Below, one piece after another: positions 51,601 to 63,455 of a stretch of 64,000 nucleotides of DNA (its first letter is position 1; every line of letters starts with the position of its first letter). The notes beneath the pieces were generated by a model, which ran no database searches, was not told where the DNA came from, and was given only the letters and a program-made list of their open reading frames with translations. This DNA comes from Wyeomyia smithii. Lineage: Eukaryota; Arthropoda; Insecta; Diptera; Culicidae. A program made the translations under genes and the position numbers. The stretch lies in assembly GCF_029784165.1 (NCBI RefSeq), contig NC_073696.1:158323606-158387605 (forward strand), read 5' to 3'.

Positions 51601-53130
51601 AGAACCTAAATTAATCCACCTAGTGGTCAGACCCAGCCTTTCTCATTCAAACTTATTATTTGTAAAAATAGATTTACATGAACACTTCATTCCAATAAAT
51701 TTATATTCACTCTTTAGGTTCTAAAATATTGATGTTGTGATCTATACATATAAAATGCAGTCCGGTCTGTCTGTCTGATCCATATAGGCTCGAAAACTAC
51801 CGACCCGATCGACGTGAAAATTTGTATGTAGGGGTTATTGGTGCCGATAAAGGTTCCTAGGATAGTTTGAGACCCCTCTCTCTTCTGGAAGGGAGGGGTC
51901 TGATACAAATTAAACATAAATTTCTGCACAACTCAAGAACAAACCAAGTAAGTCAAACCGAATTTGGTATGTGGATGTTTTAAGGGGTAACAAGCCGACA
52001 CCGGGAGATTTTCTGAGGCGAAAAATCTCTGGGATCACGCCTTCCATCGCATGAAGAAGTAAAGCCGTTGGCGCCGGTCCGTTAATAAACGGGTCGTGAG
52101 TTAGGGACCTGGGTGTGGAGTCGCCTCCCTGGGCGTCGGTAATTGGCCACAACAGTGGCGGAAATAGACCGACGGAAAATAAGCGAGAATAAAAAAAAAA
52201 AAGAACCAATCAAGAAAATACAACCAAATTTGGTATGTGAGTGTTTTTGGAGGTAACAAATATGTCCATAATGATTCGAAGCCCCTCCCTTTTCTGGAAG
52301 CACATGTTTCTGCACAAATTTCTGCACATCTCGCGAACTAATCAACTAAATGGAACCATATTTGGTAGGTGAATGTTTTTAGTGGTAACAAATATGTTCC
52401 ATAATCGACCTCAGGCAACATTTTGGATTGTAAGATGGCAATATCCGGTTTCTGAAAAACAGCCAAAAATGGCCGATTTCCACCCAATATAATAATATCC
52501 GGATCTAGAATGATACACAGGAGCTCAAATGGACTACAGATACCATTTTGAATTCTAAGATGGCGACTTTCGGTTTCTAAAAAACAGCAGAAAATTACCA
52601 AATACCACCCAATATGAGTATCTCCAGAGCCAGAAGGTTGCCAGAAAGTAAAAATTTACCTCAGACACCATTATGAATATAATGATACACAGCAGCTGAA
52701 ATCGACCACAGACCCCATTTTGGATTCTAGGTTGGCGATTTTCGGTTCCTGGGAAACAGTCGAAAATGATCGAATAACACCCAATATGGGTGTTTCTTCA
52801 ACTAAAATGACGCTCAGAGGCCAGAAATTATCTTAAATACCATTTTGAAATCCAAGATGGCGACTTCCGGTTTGTGAAAAACAGCATAAAATAACCAAAT
52901 ACCATCCAATATGAGTATCTCTGGAACCAGAATGATGCAATGAGCTAACAATTGACCTCAGGTATCATTTTAAATTGCTCAATGGCAACTTCTTGGAAAC
53001 AGTCGAAAATGAACGAATAATACTCAATATGGATATTTCCGTAATCAAGATGATGCATAGAAACCGAAAATTGACTCTGGACACCATTTTGAATTTAAAG
53101 ACGACCATTTTTAGTTTCTGGAAAACAATC
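51601..53130 (-). repeat. Inverted copy of the S2 and S1 satellites
   Basis: Reading on the minus strand, this is S1 (about 52425-53130) followed by S2 with its tail and the post-S2 sequence (to 51605), the same order as units A-C but in opposite orientation. It has fewer S2 units and is more diverged, so it is an older or independent copy. Confidence 0.8.
51994..52202 (+). mobile_element. Short poly-A-tailed retroelement insertion in S2
   Basis: About 200 bp of GC-rich sequence foreign to S2, ending in A(12). S2 resumes immediately with gaaccaatcaagaaaat. Likely the 3' end of a LINE (R1-like 3' UTR is possible) or a SINE. No clear target duplication; several S2 units are missing around it. 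Confidence 0.5.
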
Positions 53131-53554
53131 AAAATAACTAAAATAACTAAATAAATGTAGAAATATAGGTAATGAGAGATTAGTAATGGAAGAAAGTACG
53201 TGTCCTTGCATAAATGTAAGCATGAATATATGAATAAATGAGTAAGTGTAAGTGTAAATGTAAAATGAAGGAAGCAAAAGTCGTATGTAGAAAAAAAAAT
53301 TTTACAAATATAGTTTAGAAATCAAGAAGCATTAGAAAAGAAGAAAAAAAATAGTAACATATAACAGAAAGATAAATAACCTATATAAGGAAAAAAAAAT
53401 AATAAAAATATTAAATAGTTACAAAAATTAAAAATAAAAAAAAAACAATATAAAAAAAGTGGATTAAAAAAAACAAGATATTAATGAAAACAAAAAAATA
53501 GAAAAAAAAATTAATGCAATAAACATGATAAAACTAAACATAAAATAAAAAATA

Positions 53555-53594
<40 letters not shown>

Positions 53595-53700
53595 TTAATA
53601 ATAATAATAGAATAAAAACTATAACAATAACAAAATAAAAAAAAAATATAAAAAACAGTATCAAAAAAGGATAAAGGGAAAAGAAAACGGAAAATATTCT
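53131..53700. repeat. A/T low-complexity region
   Basis: A-rich on the plus strand with few GC bases. All ORFs here are Leu/Phe/Ile-rich artefacts. Confidence 0.8.
53556..53594 (+). repeat. (TAA)n microsatellite
   Basis: About twelve uninterrupted taa/aat triplets followed by an interrupted tail to about 53610. Confidence 0.9.
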
Positions 53701-54149
53701 TTTTTTTTATTTAGGATGGGCGTCGGAAAGCAGGACAGACAGAAGTCAAGAGGAAAAAAAAACATGCGGAAAAAGGAAAATGAGAATCAAGGTGTTATAG
53801 GTAAAGATGCGGAACTTTAAAGGTCCGTTTACAAAAAGGTAAATTGATAAATGAAAACTTGTTTTTGAATTACATTCATATTTATATATACAAGGGAGGG
53901 AAAGCACCAGGGTATCATATAAGTGAAGACTGGATGATGGAGTGGATGCCAACCGGATTCCTTAAGGTCTAAACAAATATAACGCGCCCTTCTGATTAAC
54001 AAACCATCAGGTGAGTTAAAGCTGGTGCAGCGAAATTGATTATTGCATGATGGGATCCTCATGCTGGAAGGAGATTCTCAAGTCCCTGGAATGCGTGCAA
54101 GTGTTTCTGCTTGCAGGTCCACCTAACCCTTTTTGGCCCTTTACTTCAC
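53701..54149. other. No gene recognised
   Basis: Unassigned unique-looking sequence between the low-complexity tract and repeat family E. Confidence 0.5.
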
Positions 54150-54707
54150 AGACGAAGTTCCTGTTCGATTACAGTAAAATTCAATAGGGTGTTTTAAGGC
54201 AGCTAGACTTTTCATTTGACACTAATTTTGTGGAAATCGGGTCAGCCATCTCTGAGAAAAGTGAGTGAGTTCAAGTAGTTTTCAGAATATGTTCCTTGTC
54301 ATAGCTGGATTTCACATTTTTAAACATAACAGGCAAAGTAATAGTCCGATTGCAAAACAAATCAATAGAGTCTCATGGGACAACTAGACCTTCCATTTGA
54401 CACTGATTTTATGAAAATCGGTCCAGCCATCTCTGAGAAACATGAGTGAGATTAAACACTCTTCATAGCACGTTTCTTTTCATAACTTTTGAACCACAAG
54501 TTCAATCTTCATAAAATTCAAAATTTAAGGGTTTTTGAGGTAGCCCATTCATTTAAAACCATTTTTGTTCAAATCAGTTGTGTGGTTTTAGAGATAATGT
54601 TGTTTCATGATTTTTACATTTTGATACATAACCTCTAAACTAAAAATCCGATTACAATAAAATTCAATAGGGTCTAATGGAACAACAAGACCTTTCATTT
54701 GCAATTA

Positions 54708-55228
54708 CACTGTTCGTTCGCTAACTGGGCTGAGGGCCTAGCCCAGTTAACGAATGTCGCTCGCTAACTGGGCTGACATTTCAAATGTCGCAAATATCGA
54801 GGGGGATTTCGATGTAATGGCGCTAGGCAAAACTCTCAGCGAAAATTGTAAAATGTTTTGAACAAATACACTAAATATCCTGATTGATGAACAGATAATG
54901 AGAAAAAATAAATTGTTAGCCTTGCGTGTGCTTTATTTGCACTAACCGTTGCCTGGAAACATGTTGTTTTCATAAAACATTTATTTGACCTGGAAACAAA
55001 TAGATGAATATGTAATGGATCGCATGTGTAACGACAACCAGAATCCATTGAACTGAAAAAATCAATCTCAATTTACTATTCATGTGCCCCTATCTCGTTT
55101 TGACAGCAACATGCCAAACGCTGATTTTTGACGTTCATCTGCTTTTTAACTGGGCTATAGCCCAGTTAGCGAACACCCAGTTAAAAAGCAGCCCAGTTAA
55201 ACAGCACCCAGTTAGCGAACAGTTACTG
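54708..55228. mobile_element. 521-bp TIR element T4 with GCTAACTGGG repeats
   Basis: Flanked by TA (54706-54707 and 55229-55230). Family E copy 1 (around 15480) shows the uninterrupted target. Ends are CAC TGTTCG..CTAACTGGGCT and the inverse of CAGTAACTGTTCGCTAACTGGG. The word cccagttagcgaac and its inverse occur at least eight times near both ends, separated by fixed-looking spacers. Non-autonomous; TA duplication suggests Tc1/mariner-type mobilisation. Confidence 0.75.
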
Positions 55229-55292
55229 TAATTTCATTGAAATCGGTCCAGCCATCTCTGAGAAAAGTGAGTGAGAATAAAAATCTGCACAT

Positions 55293-55323
55293 ACACACAC
55301 ACATACACACACACACACACATA
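55293..55323 (+). repeat. (CA)n microsatellite
   Basis: Short interrupted CA tract, the counterpart of the (TG)n in family E copy 1. Confidence 0.85.
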
Positions 55324-55440
55324 CAGAAAATGCTCAGCTCGTCGAGCTGAGTCGAGTGATATATGCCATTCGGCCCTTTGGAGCACTTTTATATCTTCGG
55401 TTTTGCAAGTGATTGCTATACCTTTCTAGGAGAAAGGCAA

Positions 55441-56339
55441 AAATACTGCCAACAATATGAAGTGCGAAGTACACCACGGAAAACACCTGGGCAATATCCC
55501 AATAGATCTAATCTCTGGTCGCAGTGATGAGACGACACAGAAGAAAAAAAAACTGGTCAGTCAGAATTGGACTGTTGTCACTGAATGCGCTGATGTTGAC
55601 ATCATGGCTATCCGTTTCTGTGAAATCATTCGCCTTGGGTTGGAGCTTCGCCTTGGGTTAAAATCTATCAATTGTGTAGATCACCTGTTTGATTTTTTCT
55701 TCGTCACGGCATGAGTCACGACGCAAGGACATCACAAAAGTCGCGCACTGATTTCCTTGCCTGCGAAAATCTTGAATGGGCGCTGATTGGATGGGCGACA
55801 CAGAACTTATGCGGAATTCACTTAGAACCTAACGGTTTCTCTCTGGAACAGTTTCTGCCTATTTCTGCCTATCTTGGTGCGATCAATATAATTTCGCACT
55901 GGTTTTTCCACTGGAAAAGACGAAAGTCAAATGTCCATGCAGTAATCCTGGTGCTATAGAAAACAGAGATTATCACGATAAGAATACTGGACTCTGCTAT
56001 TACTATGTTCCAAACGCATCTTATTTCTTACCTTTCTGGAATCTTCACAAAAGTTACTCCATCAAGCACATAATTTGTAAATAAACATTGAGCATATTAA
56101 ATACTAAATACTAAAATCACTACAATCACTTGACTGGAAACGTATTGATTGTTAAATTGTTTCTTAATATTGTAAAGACACAGGAATGAACTTGATATCG
56201 ATAGTGACAGAATCTCAGTGCAATATTTTGCGAATGAGTGCGAGGAAGAATGAAAGAAAAAAAAATTGAAAGATCGGTTACTGTGCTATATCAAGAAGAA
56301 AGATTCGGTTCATTTTACATGCACTATGGATGAATGTAG
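55441..56339. other. No gene confidently recognised
   Basis: Two adjacent plus-strand frames (55457-55714, 55711-55959) overlap by four bases, but have no recognisable domain and no support beyond length. Confidence 0.45.
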
Positions 56340-56667
56340 TGTTGTTACTGGTAACGCATATTCAGTTATATGATAGTGAGCTTTCGCAGCTCTGGTTAGA
56401 ATAGCTTTGCGTAATCTACCGTGGCGTGAACCATTAAACTCTCCGCCCTATCCACAGCGATGCATGCTGTTGACCTTGAACACATTAGAAGACAGAAGGA
56501 AAATGTTGTTACTGGTAACGCATATTTAGTTATATGATAGTGAGCTTTCGCAGCTCTGGTTAGAATAGCTTTGCGTAATCTACCGTGGCGTGAACCATTA
56601 AACTTGCCGTCCTATCCACAGCGATGCATGCTGTTGACCTTGAACACATTAGAAGACAGAAGGAAAA
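56340..56667 (+). repeat. Tandem duplication, 2 x 164 bp
   Basis: tgttgttactggtaacgcat starts at 56340 and 56504. The two copies differ at only a few positions (cattc/catttag, ctctccgccc/cttgccgtcc). Downstream sequence is unrelated. Confidence 0.9.
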
Positions 56668-57027
56668 TACATCGGCAGGTATTCGTAGCGAAGCGGTGAA
56701 GTGGACTGCCATCAGTTACTCGCTCAACTTAACTTCCGTATTTCATGAAGGGCGTTGCAGCAGTCATCTCTGTTACAGCCTGGCTTTCATCGAAGCCCGT
56801 ATGGGTACCAAGAATCGATAACAGCGAAGATTCGTGAATTTTCTGCGGTGGAGTCTATGTTCGAGTTTGAAGATTCGTCAAACCAATTCATAAATCGATT
56901 GAGGAGAGTATAAATGATTCGAAATTCGTTTTTTTATGTCATGTTTTATATATACCAGTCTAAGTTTTATTCATTGAGACAAATACAATGTCGGATGTAT
57001 TACATACAATATACAATACAATACAAG
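56668..57027. other. No gene recognised
   Basis: A short frame runs through the duplication into this stretch (56624-56821) but shows no motif. Confidence 0.5.
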
Positions 57028-57280
57028 AATCACGTTAGCAACTTATATGCTCCGCCCACTAGATCTATTCAGAGAAGGCTAAGTTTTCAAATGCCATTTA
57101 CACGTGCGGATCACGTTATTGGTGTAAGGATTTTCGAAGTAACGATGCAACTTTAGTTGTAGCTTGTATCAAATCCAGCGCAGTAACAAAAAATATTTCT
57201 TGAAACCTCAGAATTTCGTTAGTGCAACAAATGCTCACAATTTATTTTTTTATTATGTTTCAATTGTTTCTTGGGGTAGG
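57028..57280 (+). repeat. Arm of a long-distance inverted repeat
   Basis: About 80 percent identical by eye to the inverse of 61130-61400 (tccgcccactagatctattcag; agtaacaaaaaat.tttctt; tttcattagtgcaacaaat). The partner lies inside the hAT-like element, so this may be a fragment of another copy. Confidence 0.65.
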
Positions 57281-59454
57281 AAGGAAATAAAGGCTAACTG
57301 AGTATGTTTTTAAAGATATTTCTATGCTGAACGAAATTGCCGAAGACGTGAATGCAGTGGGAATAACTGTTAAGAAGTTATGAGGTTCTGTCGCACCAGT
57401 GGACCAATTTGCCCCACTGTGCAGCTGTAAAAAGTGTGTCATCTGGTTAAGTGCAATTTACCGCTTCTCAGTGAATTTAAGTATTCCCGTGTGGTTTTTT
57501 GGTATGGCGATCCAAATACAAGGCATGTTAAGTGATTATTGGTGATTTTTTAAATGTTGTAATAGGAAATGAGAGTAAGAATGTAAAATAGACACATTTT
57601 TATATAACGATATATCACCAAAGTATTTTCATATATCAATTCATCAATGATCTTAGCCCAATTTACGTAAAAGGTCAATACTTAAAAATAATTAATACAG
57701 TTTGGCTGTCGAAGCCGGCCGACTGAGAAGTGAATAGAAATGGGTCGTTTATTGGGATGTTTTAATCGCTGTTTTTTTTTCTTTGTTTTCGTTTCTATTA
57801 ACCATAGATTTTGCACTCACCAAATTCCACGCAACGAACAATAGAAGTCTAAAAAAATGCATACACGCAAAAGTTGGAGTGTGCGTAACCAGATCATTTA
57901 TGAGCTTTTTTAGAGCATCAACTGATCTAGTTTGGAACCAGTACAACGCATGTGCGTTGGGCATAACGCATTTGATGCTCTAGCGTATTTTGAATGTATT
58001 TGATAGCTCCGAACCTCTTCGCTTAGTACGATTTCATCGGTGTTGATATTGTCATAATGAGTTGTAGTGGTTATGGTAACGTTTTTCAGGAGACTGCTCT
58101 CGCTGATGCAGTGTAACCAGCATTGGTTGCTGATAATTGAGGTACTTTTAAGTTAATTGAAATATTACCTGATCGATTCATTTTCAAGAACCAGATCATT
58201 CAAAAACAACATTGAAACAATAATAATAAGAGAAGACATTCATATTTTCATAAAATTTTGTATTTAACTATAATATTACTGTTTATTTGTTTGTCGACTG
58301 TAGCGGTTAATTCTGTAGATTTATCGGTTTACTGTTTATGTTGGTACCGATGCAGAAGAAGCGCAAAAATTAACGTTTCGAAATATTTATCAGAGTTTTT
58401 ACGTATGTTTATTCAAACAAATTAATTAACTTGGTCTGAATTGTTGGATACCAAAAGGCGGGATGGTAATTTCATGTTTCTGTTACAGATCATTTGTAGG
58501 AAATTTCCACATTCTGCGGCTTATGTAGAACGCATATTTCAATAAATAGTTGAACAAGTCTAAAGCCAGAAATTGCATAGCCACTAAGCTAATGATCTCA
58601 ATTTTAAAAGCTAAAAGCTACGTTGCAGACCAATACTAATATTAAATTAACGAAAACTTTGAAAGATAAATTTAACAAAAACATGTATAAACATCACGTA
58701 GAGAAAAATGAATAATCGTCAGTTAATACATTTAATTATCGCCTCATTTATTGAAAGTTTAAAACCAAAAAAAGCTAAAGCTAAAAAAATTGATTTGTTT
58801 ACATATATTCTGCATGAAAGAATTTTTCCATCTGACATTCTTAGCTTGCTCGATACAGATTTTTCGGCCCAAGATACAGAGAAACAGATATTGTCAAAAA
58901 AAGTACAGGTATAAATGTGGCAGCCCTCCGCACACCACAGTTGAACGGGAGAAGAGTGGTGATACACTCTAGAGAGAATACATAGCAATGCCGAGATCAA
59001 TTCGATATAATTCGTAGAGCAAAAATGCGTGACGGACGGCTGGATTTTTTTTTTTAGTTTCGAGATGCATAGTGAACACCGTGGTCTACTTCCTACCTAT
59101 ATGTTTCTCTCACAGTAAAAGCACGTTCTGCAGTGATCTCTGTTGTGTTTGAGCGTATCAGAGCTTCCAGATTTAATTTTGAAAAATCTGTATGCACTCG
59201 TAAAAAAATCTGTATTTTTCTGTATTTTATTCGTGTGCCTGCAAGTGCTTGGGTATGGGGTAGCTGGGCTTGGAGCCCGACCTTAAACCTCGCCTAAAAC
59301 CGTCAAAAGGATAGGTAAAATTCCTGAAAGAAAAAAACACAGGTCTAAAACCGTGTTTTTTTCCTATGGAAGCAATCGAATCAGGTATTTTTGTTCCAAA
59401 ATTTTCCTACTCAGCCAATCATCGGATGTCCAGAAGGAATCAAAGAAAAGCAAG
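57281..59454. other. No gene recognised in 2.2 kb
   Basis: AT-rich, only short frames on both strands with no recognisable motif, no TIRs noticed. Confidence 0.5.
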
Positions 59455-59835
59455 TATCCGCCATGCTTGGTTTCGCTCTTTTGCTCTTTGAATGCTCATT
59501 AGGCTATATTTTATCAAGGAGGCAGAATTCGAACAAGTCATATATGAAGCACATGTAGAGACACTCTATCTTTAGAATTTGTCTGAACATTGTATTGTTG
59601 AAATTGCCATAGGTACAGCGTACAAGTCAGGCCAAGCTTGTAAAACCGGAATAGCTGCACTTTTGGTACCTACGAAAATAAACAACAAGCTATGGAACTA
59701 TAGCAATTTTAACATTACAGTTTTAAGACGATTTGTAAAGATAGAGTGTCTCTACATCTACATGTGCTTCACATATGACTTGTTTAAAGAGCGAAACCAA
59801 GCATGGTTCCCGCTTAGTTAAATGCCGGACGCCCA
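59455..59835. mobile_element. Foldback (hairpin) element candidate
   Basis: The left arm (59467-59575: gccatgcttggtttcgctct ... caagtcatatatgaagcacatgtagagacactctatcttt) is inverted at 59739-59815. The left arm carries about 50 extra bases. A 160-bp loop separates them. A foldback or degraded MITE is the simplest reading. Confidence 0.55.
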
Positions 59836-60717
59836 GCAGAAGTCAAACAGAGGTAATGAAAGACCATAAGAGGGCGTTGGTTGTCAGCAACGCAAATACA
59901 ATATAAATACTACCACAGAACATATATGCAACATCGAACAAAACTCTGCAGCAAATCGGTGCCCAAGCTTTCGCATTCATTTTTTGCTGTTCCATCCTAC
60001 ATTGATTTTACAGTGCATCGTTCGAACAGTTCGCTCCAACAGTTTGAGCATGCACCAAAAAATTTTTTTTGCTTCAATGACCAGGCAAAAAGGTGATCTT
60101 GAATAGTTGAATCCATCAAAATCAAGTTAAGACAGGACCGCATTCAAGAGATTTTTAAAGCGGAAATTCAGTAACAATTCACAATCAACGTCAATAAAAC
60201 AAATTAAACTAAAAACCTTTCAACCATTCAAACATTGTTTAATAAATTTTCTTGGATCGTACACCTCGCGACTGTTGAAACTAACAGGGTTGATTTACTT
60301 GAATATTTTCGTTGGACTTGGAAACTGAATTTCTCGACCAACGACAATATTTTTTTCTCGTATCGTTTTTTATACCTAACATTGCAAGTAATGCATATCA
60401 GACGCGCTATACACAGCACTGCTTCAGTTTTCAACTTGGGCAACAATGAAATTCATTAAAAATATATCTACATAAAAACCGTTGCACGTATGCGGGTGGT
60501 ACTGTGCGATTATCATGAAAAGGCCCGGGGAGAACAAAGGATTCTCTCGGCGAAAAAGCGGCGGCAGCTCATACAGTCCTTTTGTTGAACGAATGGAATA
60601 TAAGCGTAATAAAATTTCAAGTGTAAACTGCGTTCTCTCCACCGCTAGATGTCGATACTCAAAATAAAGAGATTTTGTCTCCTTTTTGGTTTTTCAGTTG
60701 AACAAATGTGATAGTAC
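59836..60717. other. No gene recognised
   Basis: Short overlapping ORFs on both strands without motifs. Ends with the left copy of the hAT target duplication, gatagtac (60710-60717). Confidence 0.5.
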
Positions 60718-61129
60718 CATGGGCGCAACTAAGGAAAATTTCTAGGGGGGGGGCTAGTTTTCATGTATGTCACTTAAAAAAGAGAAAAAAGAGTTTGAAT
60801 ATGCTTATTTAATAACGCTTAAAATAGTATCGTAAAAGCAGAAAAAAATCACTTCGGGTTAGAATCTCCGAAGATGTTCTGAATATCTTGAACACATCGT
60901 CAACGCCAAGCTCTTTCAGCAACAATGATTCGATATTGAGGAGAGCTAGATTTGGTAAACGGCTGGGCAGTGCTTTTTAACAGTTCACCCGTACTAGTTA
61001 GAAGAAAATAGACCCCAGTGTGGTTCAAGGCATATTGCCCTATTCCTACCTCCACGTGGTACCAACTGGGATACGAGCAACCAAGGAAAAACCGGTAAAC
61101 CGGTGGGATAGTTGTTCTCCTAGAGACCC

Positions 61130-61400
61130 AAGCAACAATTGAAACATAATAAAAAAATAAATTGTGATTATTTGTTGCACTAATGAAATTCCGAGGTTTT
61201 AAGAAACATTTTTTGTTACTACGATGCAATTGTAAAGAAACAAGCAACAACTCAAGTTGCATCGCTGCTTCAAAAATCTTCACACCAACAACGTAATTCG
61301 CGAGGATAGATTTGTTGTTGAAACGTATAAACGGCATTTGAAAACCTAACCATCACTGAATAGATCTAGTGGGTGGAGCATATAGGTTGCCAACGTGATG
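61130..61400 (-). repeat. Partner arm of the 57.0-kb inverted repeat
   Basis: Minus-strand copy of 57028-57280. A 145-codon minus-strand frame (60900-61337) passes through it but has no recognisable domain; I do not call it a gene. Confidence 0.65.
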
Positions 61401-61984
61401 CTTGCGAGATACAAAAAACAAACACACAAAAATACTTCTAAAAGTTGCTGTCATGTTCAGAAGCCATGTAACAGCAACTTTTGCTCGATCGTTCGCCTTA
61501 TATTTGTTTTTGAGATGAGCTTATTTACTGCGTTGTAACTTTTGGGTGCTTGGACTAGAAGTCGTCCAAAAAGTATGGGTCTCTAAACGAAATTCAATTT
61601 ATCAGCTTTGAATTTCATTATCACGCTAAGGTACTGATGAATTGAAGAAGCAAAATTAAAAACTGTTAAAGACCATTGCATTGGCATGATAAGGGAAGCA
61701 ATATTTAAAACTGAGCCATGAACTTGCAATGCAGCATTTACCATGTTGTTATCGAATTCCATGCATAAGTTCATACACATTGCGGTTTCATTTTTGAAAC
61801 TTATGTTGAAACAACGAAAATGTTGCAATTGGCTCCATCTCCTGCGCTTTTTTTGTCATTGTATATGAAACTGAGATGTAACTGCAACTTAATTTCGCAT
61901 AAGAATTTGTTGCTGTGATGCACAAAGTTCATTATCGAAACAAATTTTGCTACTTGGGGAGCAGCTTGTCTGCGCGTCTACCCC

Positions 61985-62760
61985 ACAGGCTAGGGGCGGC
62001 TCAAACAGCGACTGATCCGGACCGGATGGTTGAACTATGAAATGCGGTGTCTCGCCAGCTACATCCATGGCGGCAGCTCCGTCGCGAGACTAGGTATCGC
62101 AGCCCTAGTGAGGCAGCATACTAAAATAAACATACTACGGAGAATCAAGAATTCAAAACGAACCGGAACAATCGGCAATGACCCAGCCGACGAAATAAGG
62201 ACGACGATTAGAAGCTCAGTACATGTAACAGTAGATCGCTTAACGACCCGGATGTCGACCGAATTCTGCTGGATCAGCAAGAACCCCGCCACTTTGACAT
62301 CGTCGCGCTCCAGGAGCTTTGCCTGAAAGGAGAGAAGGAACGGTGGATTTGACGCCGCAAGGCACAGTACCACCAAAGCGGCAGGCAATCAGCGACAGGT
62401 TGTGTTTGTTGAGAATTAAGAGCCGGTTCCACAACCACACTATTCCCGATGTGCACTGCCCTCACGAAGGAAGACCTGATGCAGGGAAAGAAGCGTTCTA
62501 CACAGCTGGAGAAACTCTACGATAGCTGCTCGCGTAGAGATAACAAGATCGTCGTTGGGGACATGAACGGAAGGATAGCCTTATATAAGCCGGTTATCGG
62601 CCCGCACAGCCAAAGTCACTTCTTTCCTCGACCAACGTACAGCAAAACAAATTGACCACGTTCTCAACGACGGCCCGTTCTTCTCAGACATTACAAACGT
62701 ACGCACCAATCACGGTGATGATCGGACATGACCACTTCGATACAAAAAACTACAAAACCC
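61985..62760 (+). pseudogene. LINE endonuclease relic (RTE-like, 'craniofacial' type)
   Basis: Degenerate plus-strand blocks in order: HFDIVALQELC (62290-62325, frame changes), LYDSCSRRDNKIVVGDMNG (62515-62575), PVIGPHS, then ID.VLNDGPFFSDITNVRTN. These match the endonuclease of RTE-like LINEs often mislabelled craniofacial development protein 2. Several stops and frameshifts. Confidence 0.65.
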
Positions 62761-62859
62761 TGATAACCGGTAGTCCTCTATGGAAGTCCTTTTGATATTT
62801 TCGAACAGAAGGTGCCTATCGGCGAACAGAAGGTGACTATCTACAGAGGAGCACAAGCG

Positions 62860-63170
62860 GACGACGGATAATGGCTACAGCGCATGAACCATGAGTTACA
62901 ATCGCTGCTTGGAGAGAACCCCATTGCACACCTGGCGAAAGACAATAGGTTGCGGTGGGCCGGTCACATCTTAAGAATGCCGGACGACAACCATGTGAAA
63001 TCACTTCTTTTCAGCAACCCTACCGGCACAAGAAATTAAGGGGCGCAGCGTGCATGATGGCTCGACCAGATCGAAAGAGACTTGCGAGTGATGAGACGTC
63101 TGGGGAACTGGTGAAACACAGCCCAAAACCGAGTAAACTGGCGACTTCTTGATACAGCACGAGTTACTAC
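62860..63170 (+). pseudogene. LINE ORF C-terminal relic, same element
   Basis: DNRLRWAGHILRMPDDNHVKSLLF, then WLDQIERDLRVMRRLGNW and AQNRVNWRLLDTA are the C-terminal signature of the same LINE type. The whole RT domain between about 62760 and 62860 is missing, so the element had an internal deletion. Confidence 0.7.
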
Positions 63171-63455
63171 AGCTCTCGTCTGACTGGTAAAGTGAGTAAG
63201 AGAGCAAGGGTTGAGAATCGATCCTGAGTGCAGAACTAGTTCTTAGCCAATGAATGACGACATCTCAATTTGTGTTGATTTTGATGCTCTGATAAGTAGT
63301 ATGGAATGTATATATATTGAATACAATCATTCTCTGGGAAATTCTAGGAGGGGGCTAAACACGTTCCCCTAGCCCCCCCGTAGTTGCGCCCATGGATAGT
63401 ACATTTAACATTACCATTAAAAAAAACATTAAAAGATTTCGTGTTCTGTTGTAAA

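Larger units (their letters stand above)
54150..55440 (-). repeat. Repeat family E, copy 2 (inverted)
   Basis: Inverse of 15240-16050: diverged units with tcagccatctctgagaaaagtgagtgag, the (CA)n tract, gctcagctcgtcgagctgag and the end ctttctaggagaaaggc at 55440. Interrupted by the TIR element at 54708-55228. Confidence 0.8.
60718..63394. mobile_element. hAT-like DNA element with exact 8-bp target duplication
   Basis: Ends are CATGGGCGCAACTA and its inverse, followed inward by G/C runs and ctag (tagggggggggct on the left; agcccccccgtag on the right). gatagtac occurs at 60710-60717 and again at 63395-63402. Eight-base duplications and CA..GGG-type TIRs fit the hAT superfamily. No hAT transposase (no BED finger or C-terminal dimerisation block) is visible; the interior has a LINE relic and non-coding sequence, so the element is non-autonomous. 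Confidence 0.8.

Noticed and set aside
53464..53664. 66-codon Leu/Phe/Ile-rich ORF, a possible membrane protein
   Set aside because: Low-complexity A/T DNA including a TAA microsatellite.
55457..55959. Two adjacent frames overlapping by four bases as a gene pair
   Set aside because: Overlapping-stop coupling is a bacterial habit; there are no domains, and codon content looks random.
60900..61337. 145-codon minus-strand ORF in the hAT-like element as a transposase
   Set aside because: No BED finger, no DDE blocks, no hAT C-terminal dimerisation motif; the related arm at 57 kb does not keep the frame.
62449..62655. Host craniofacial development protein 2 gene
   Set aside because: The match is to the LINE endonuclease that gives many such misannotations, and the rest of the LINE follows in degenerate form.
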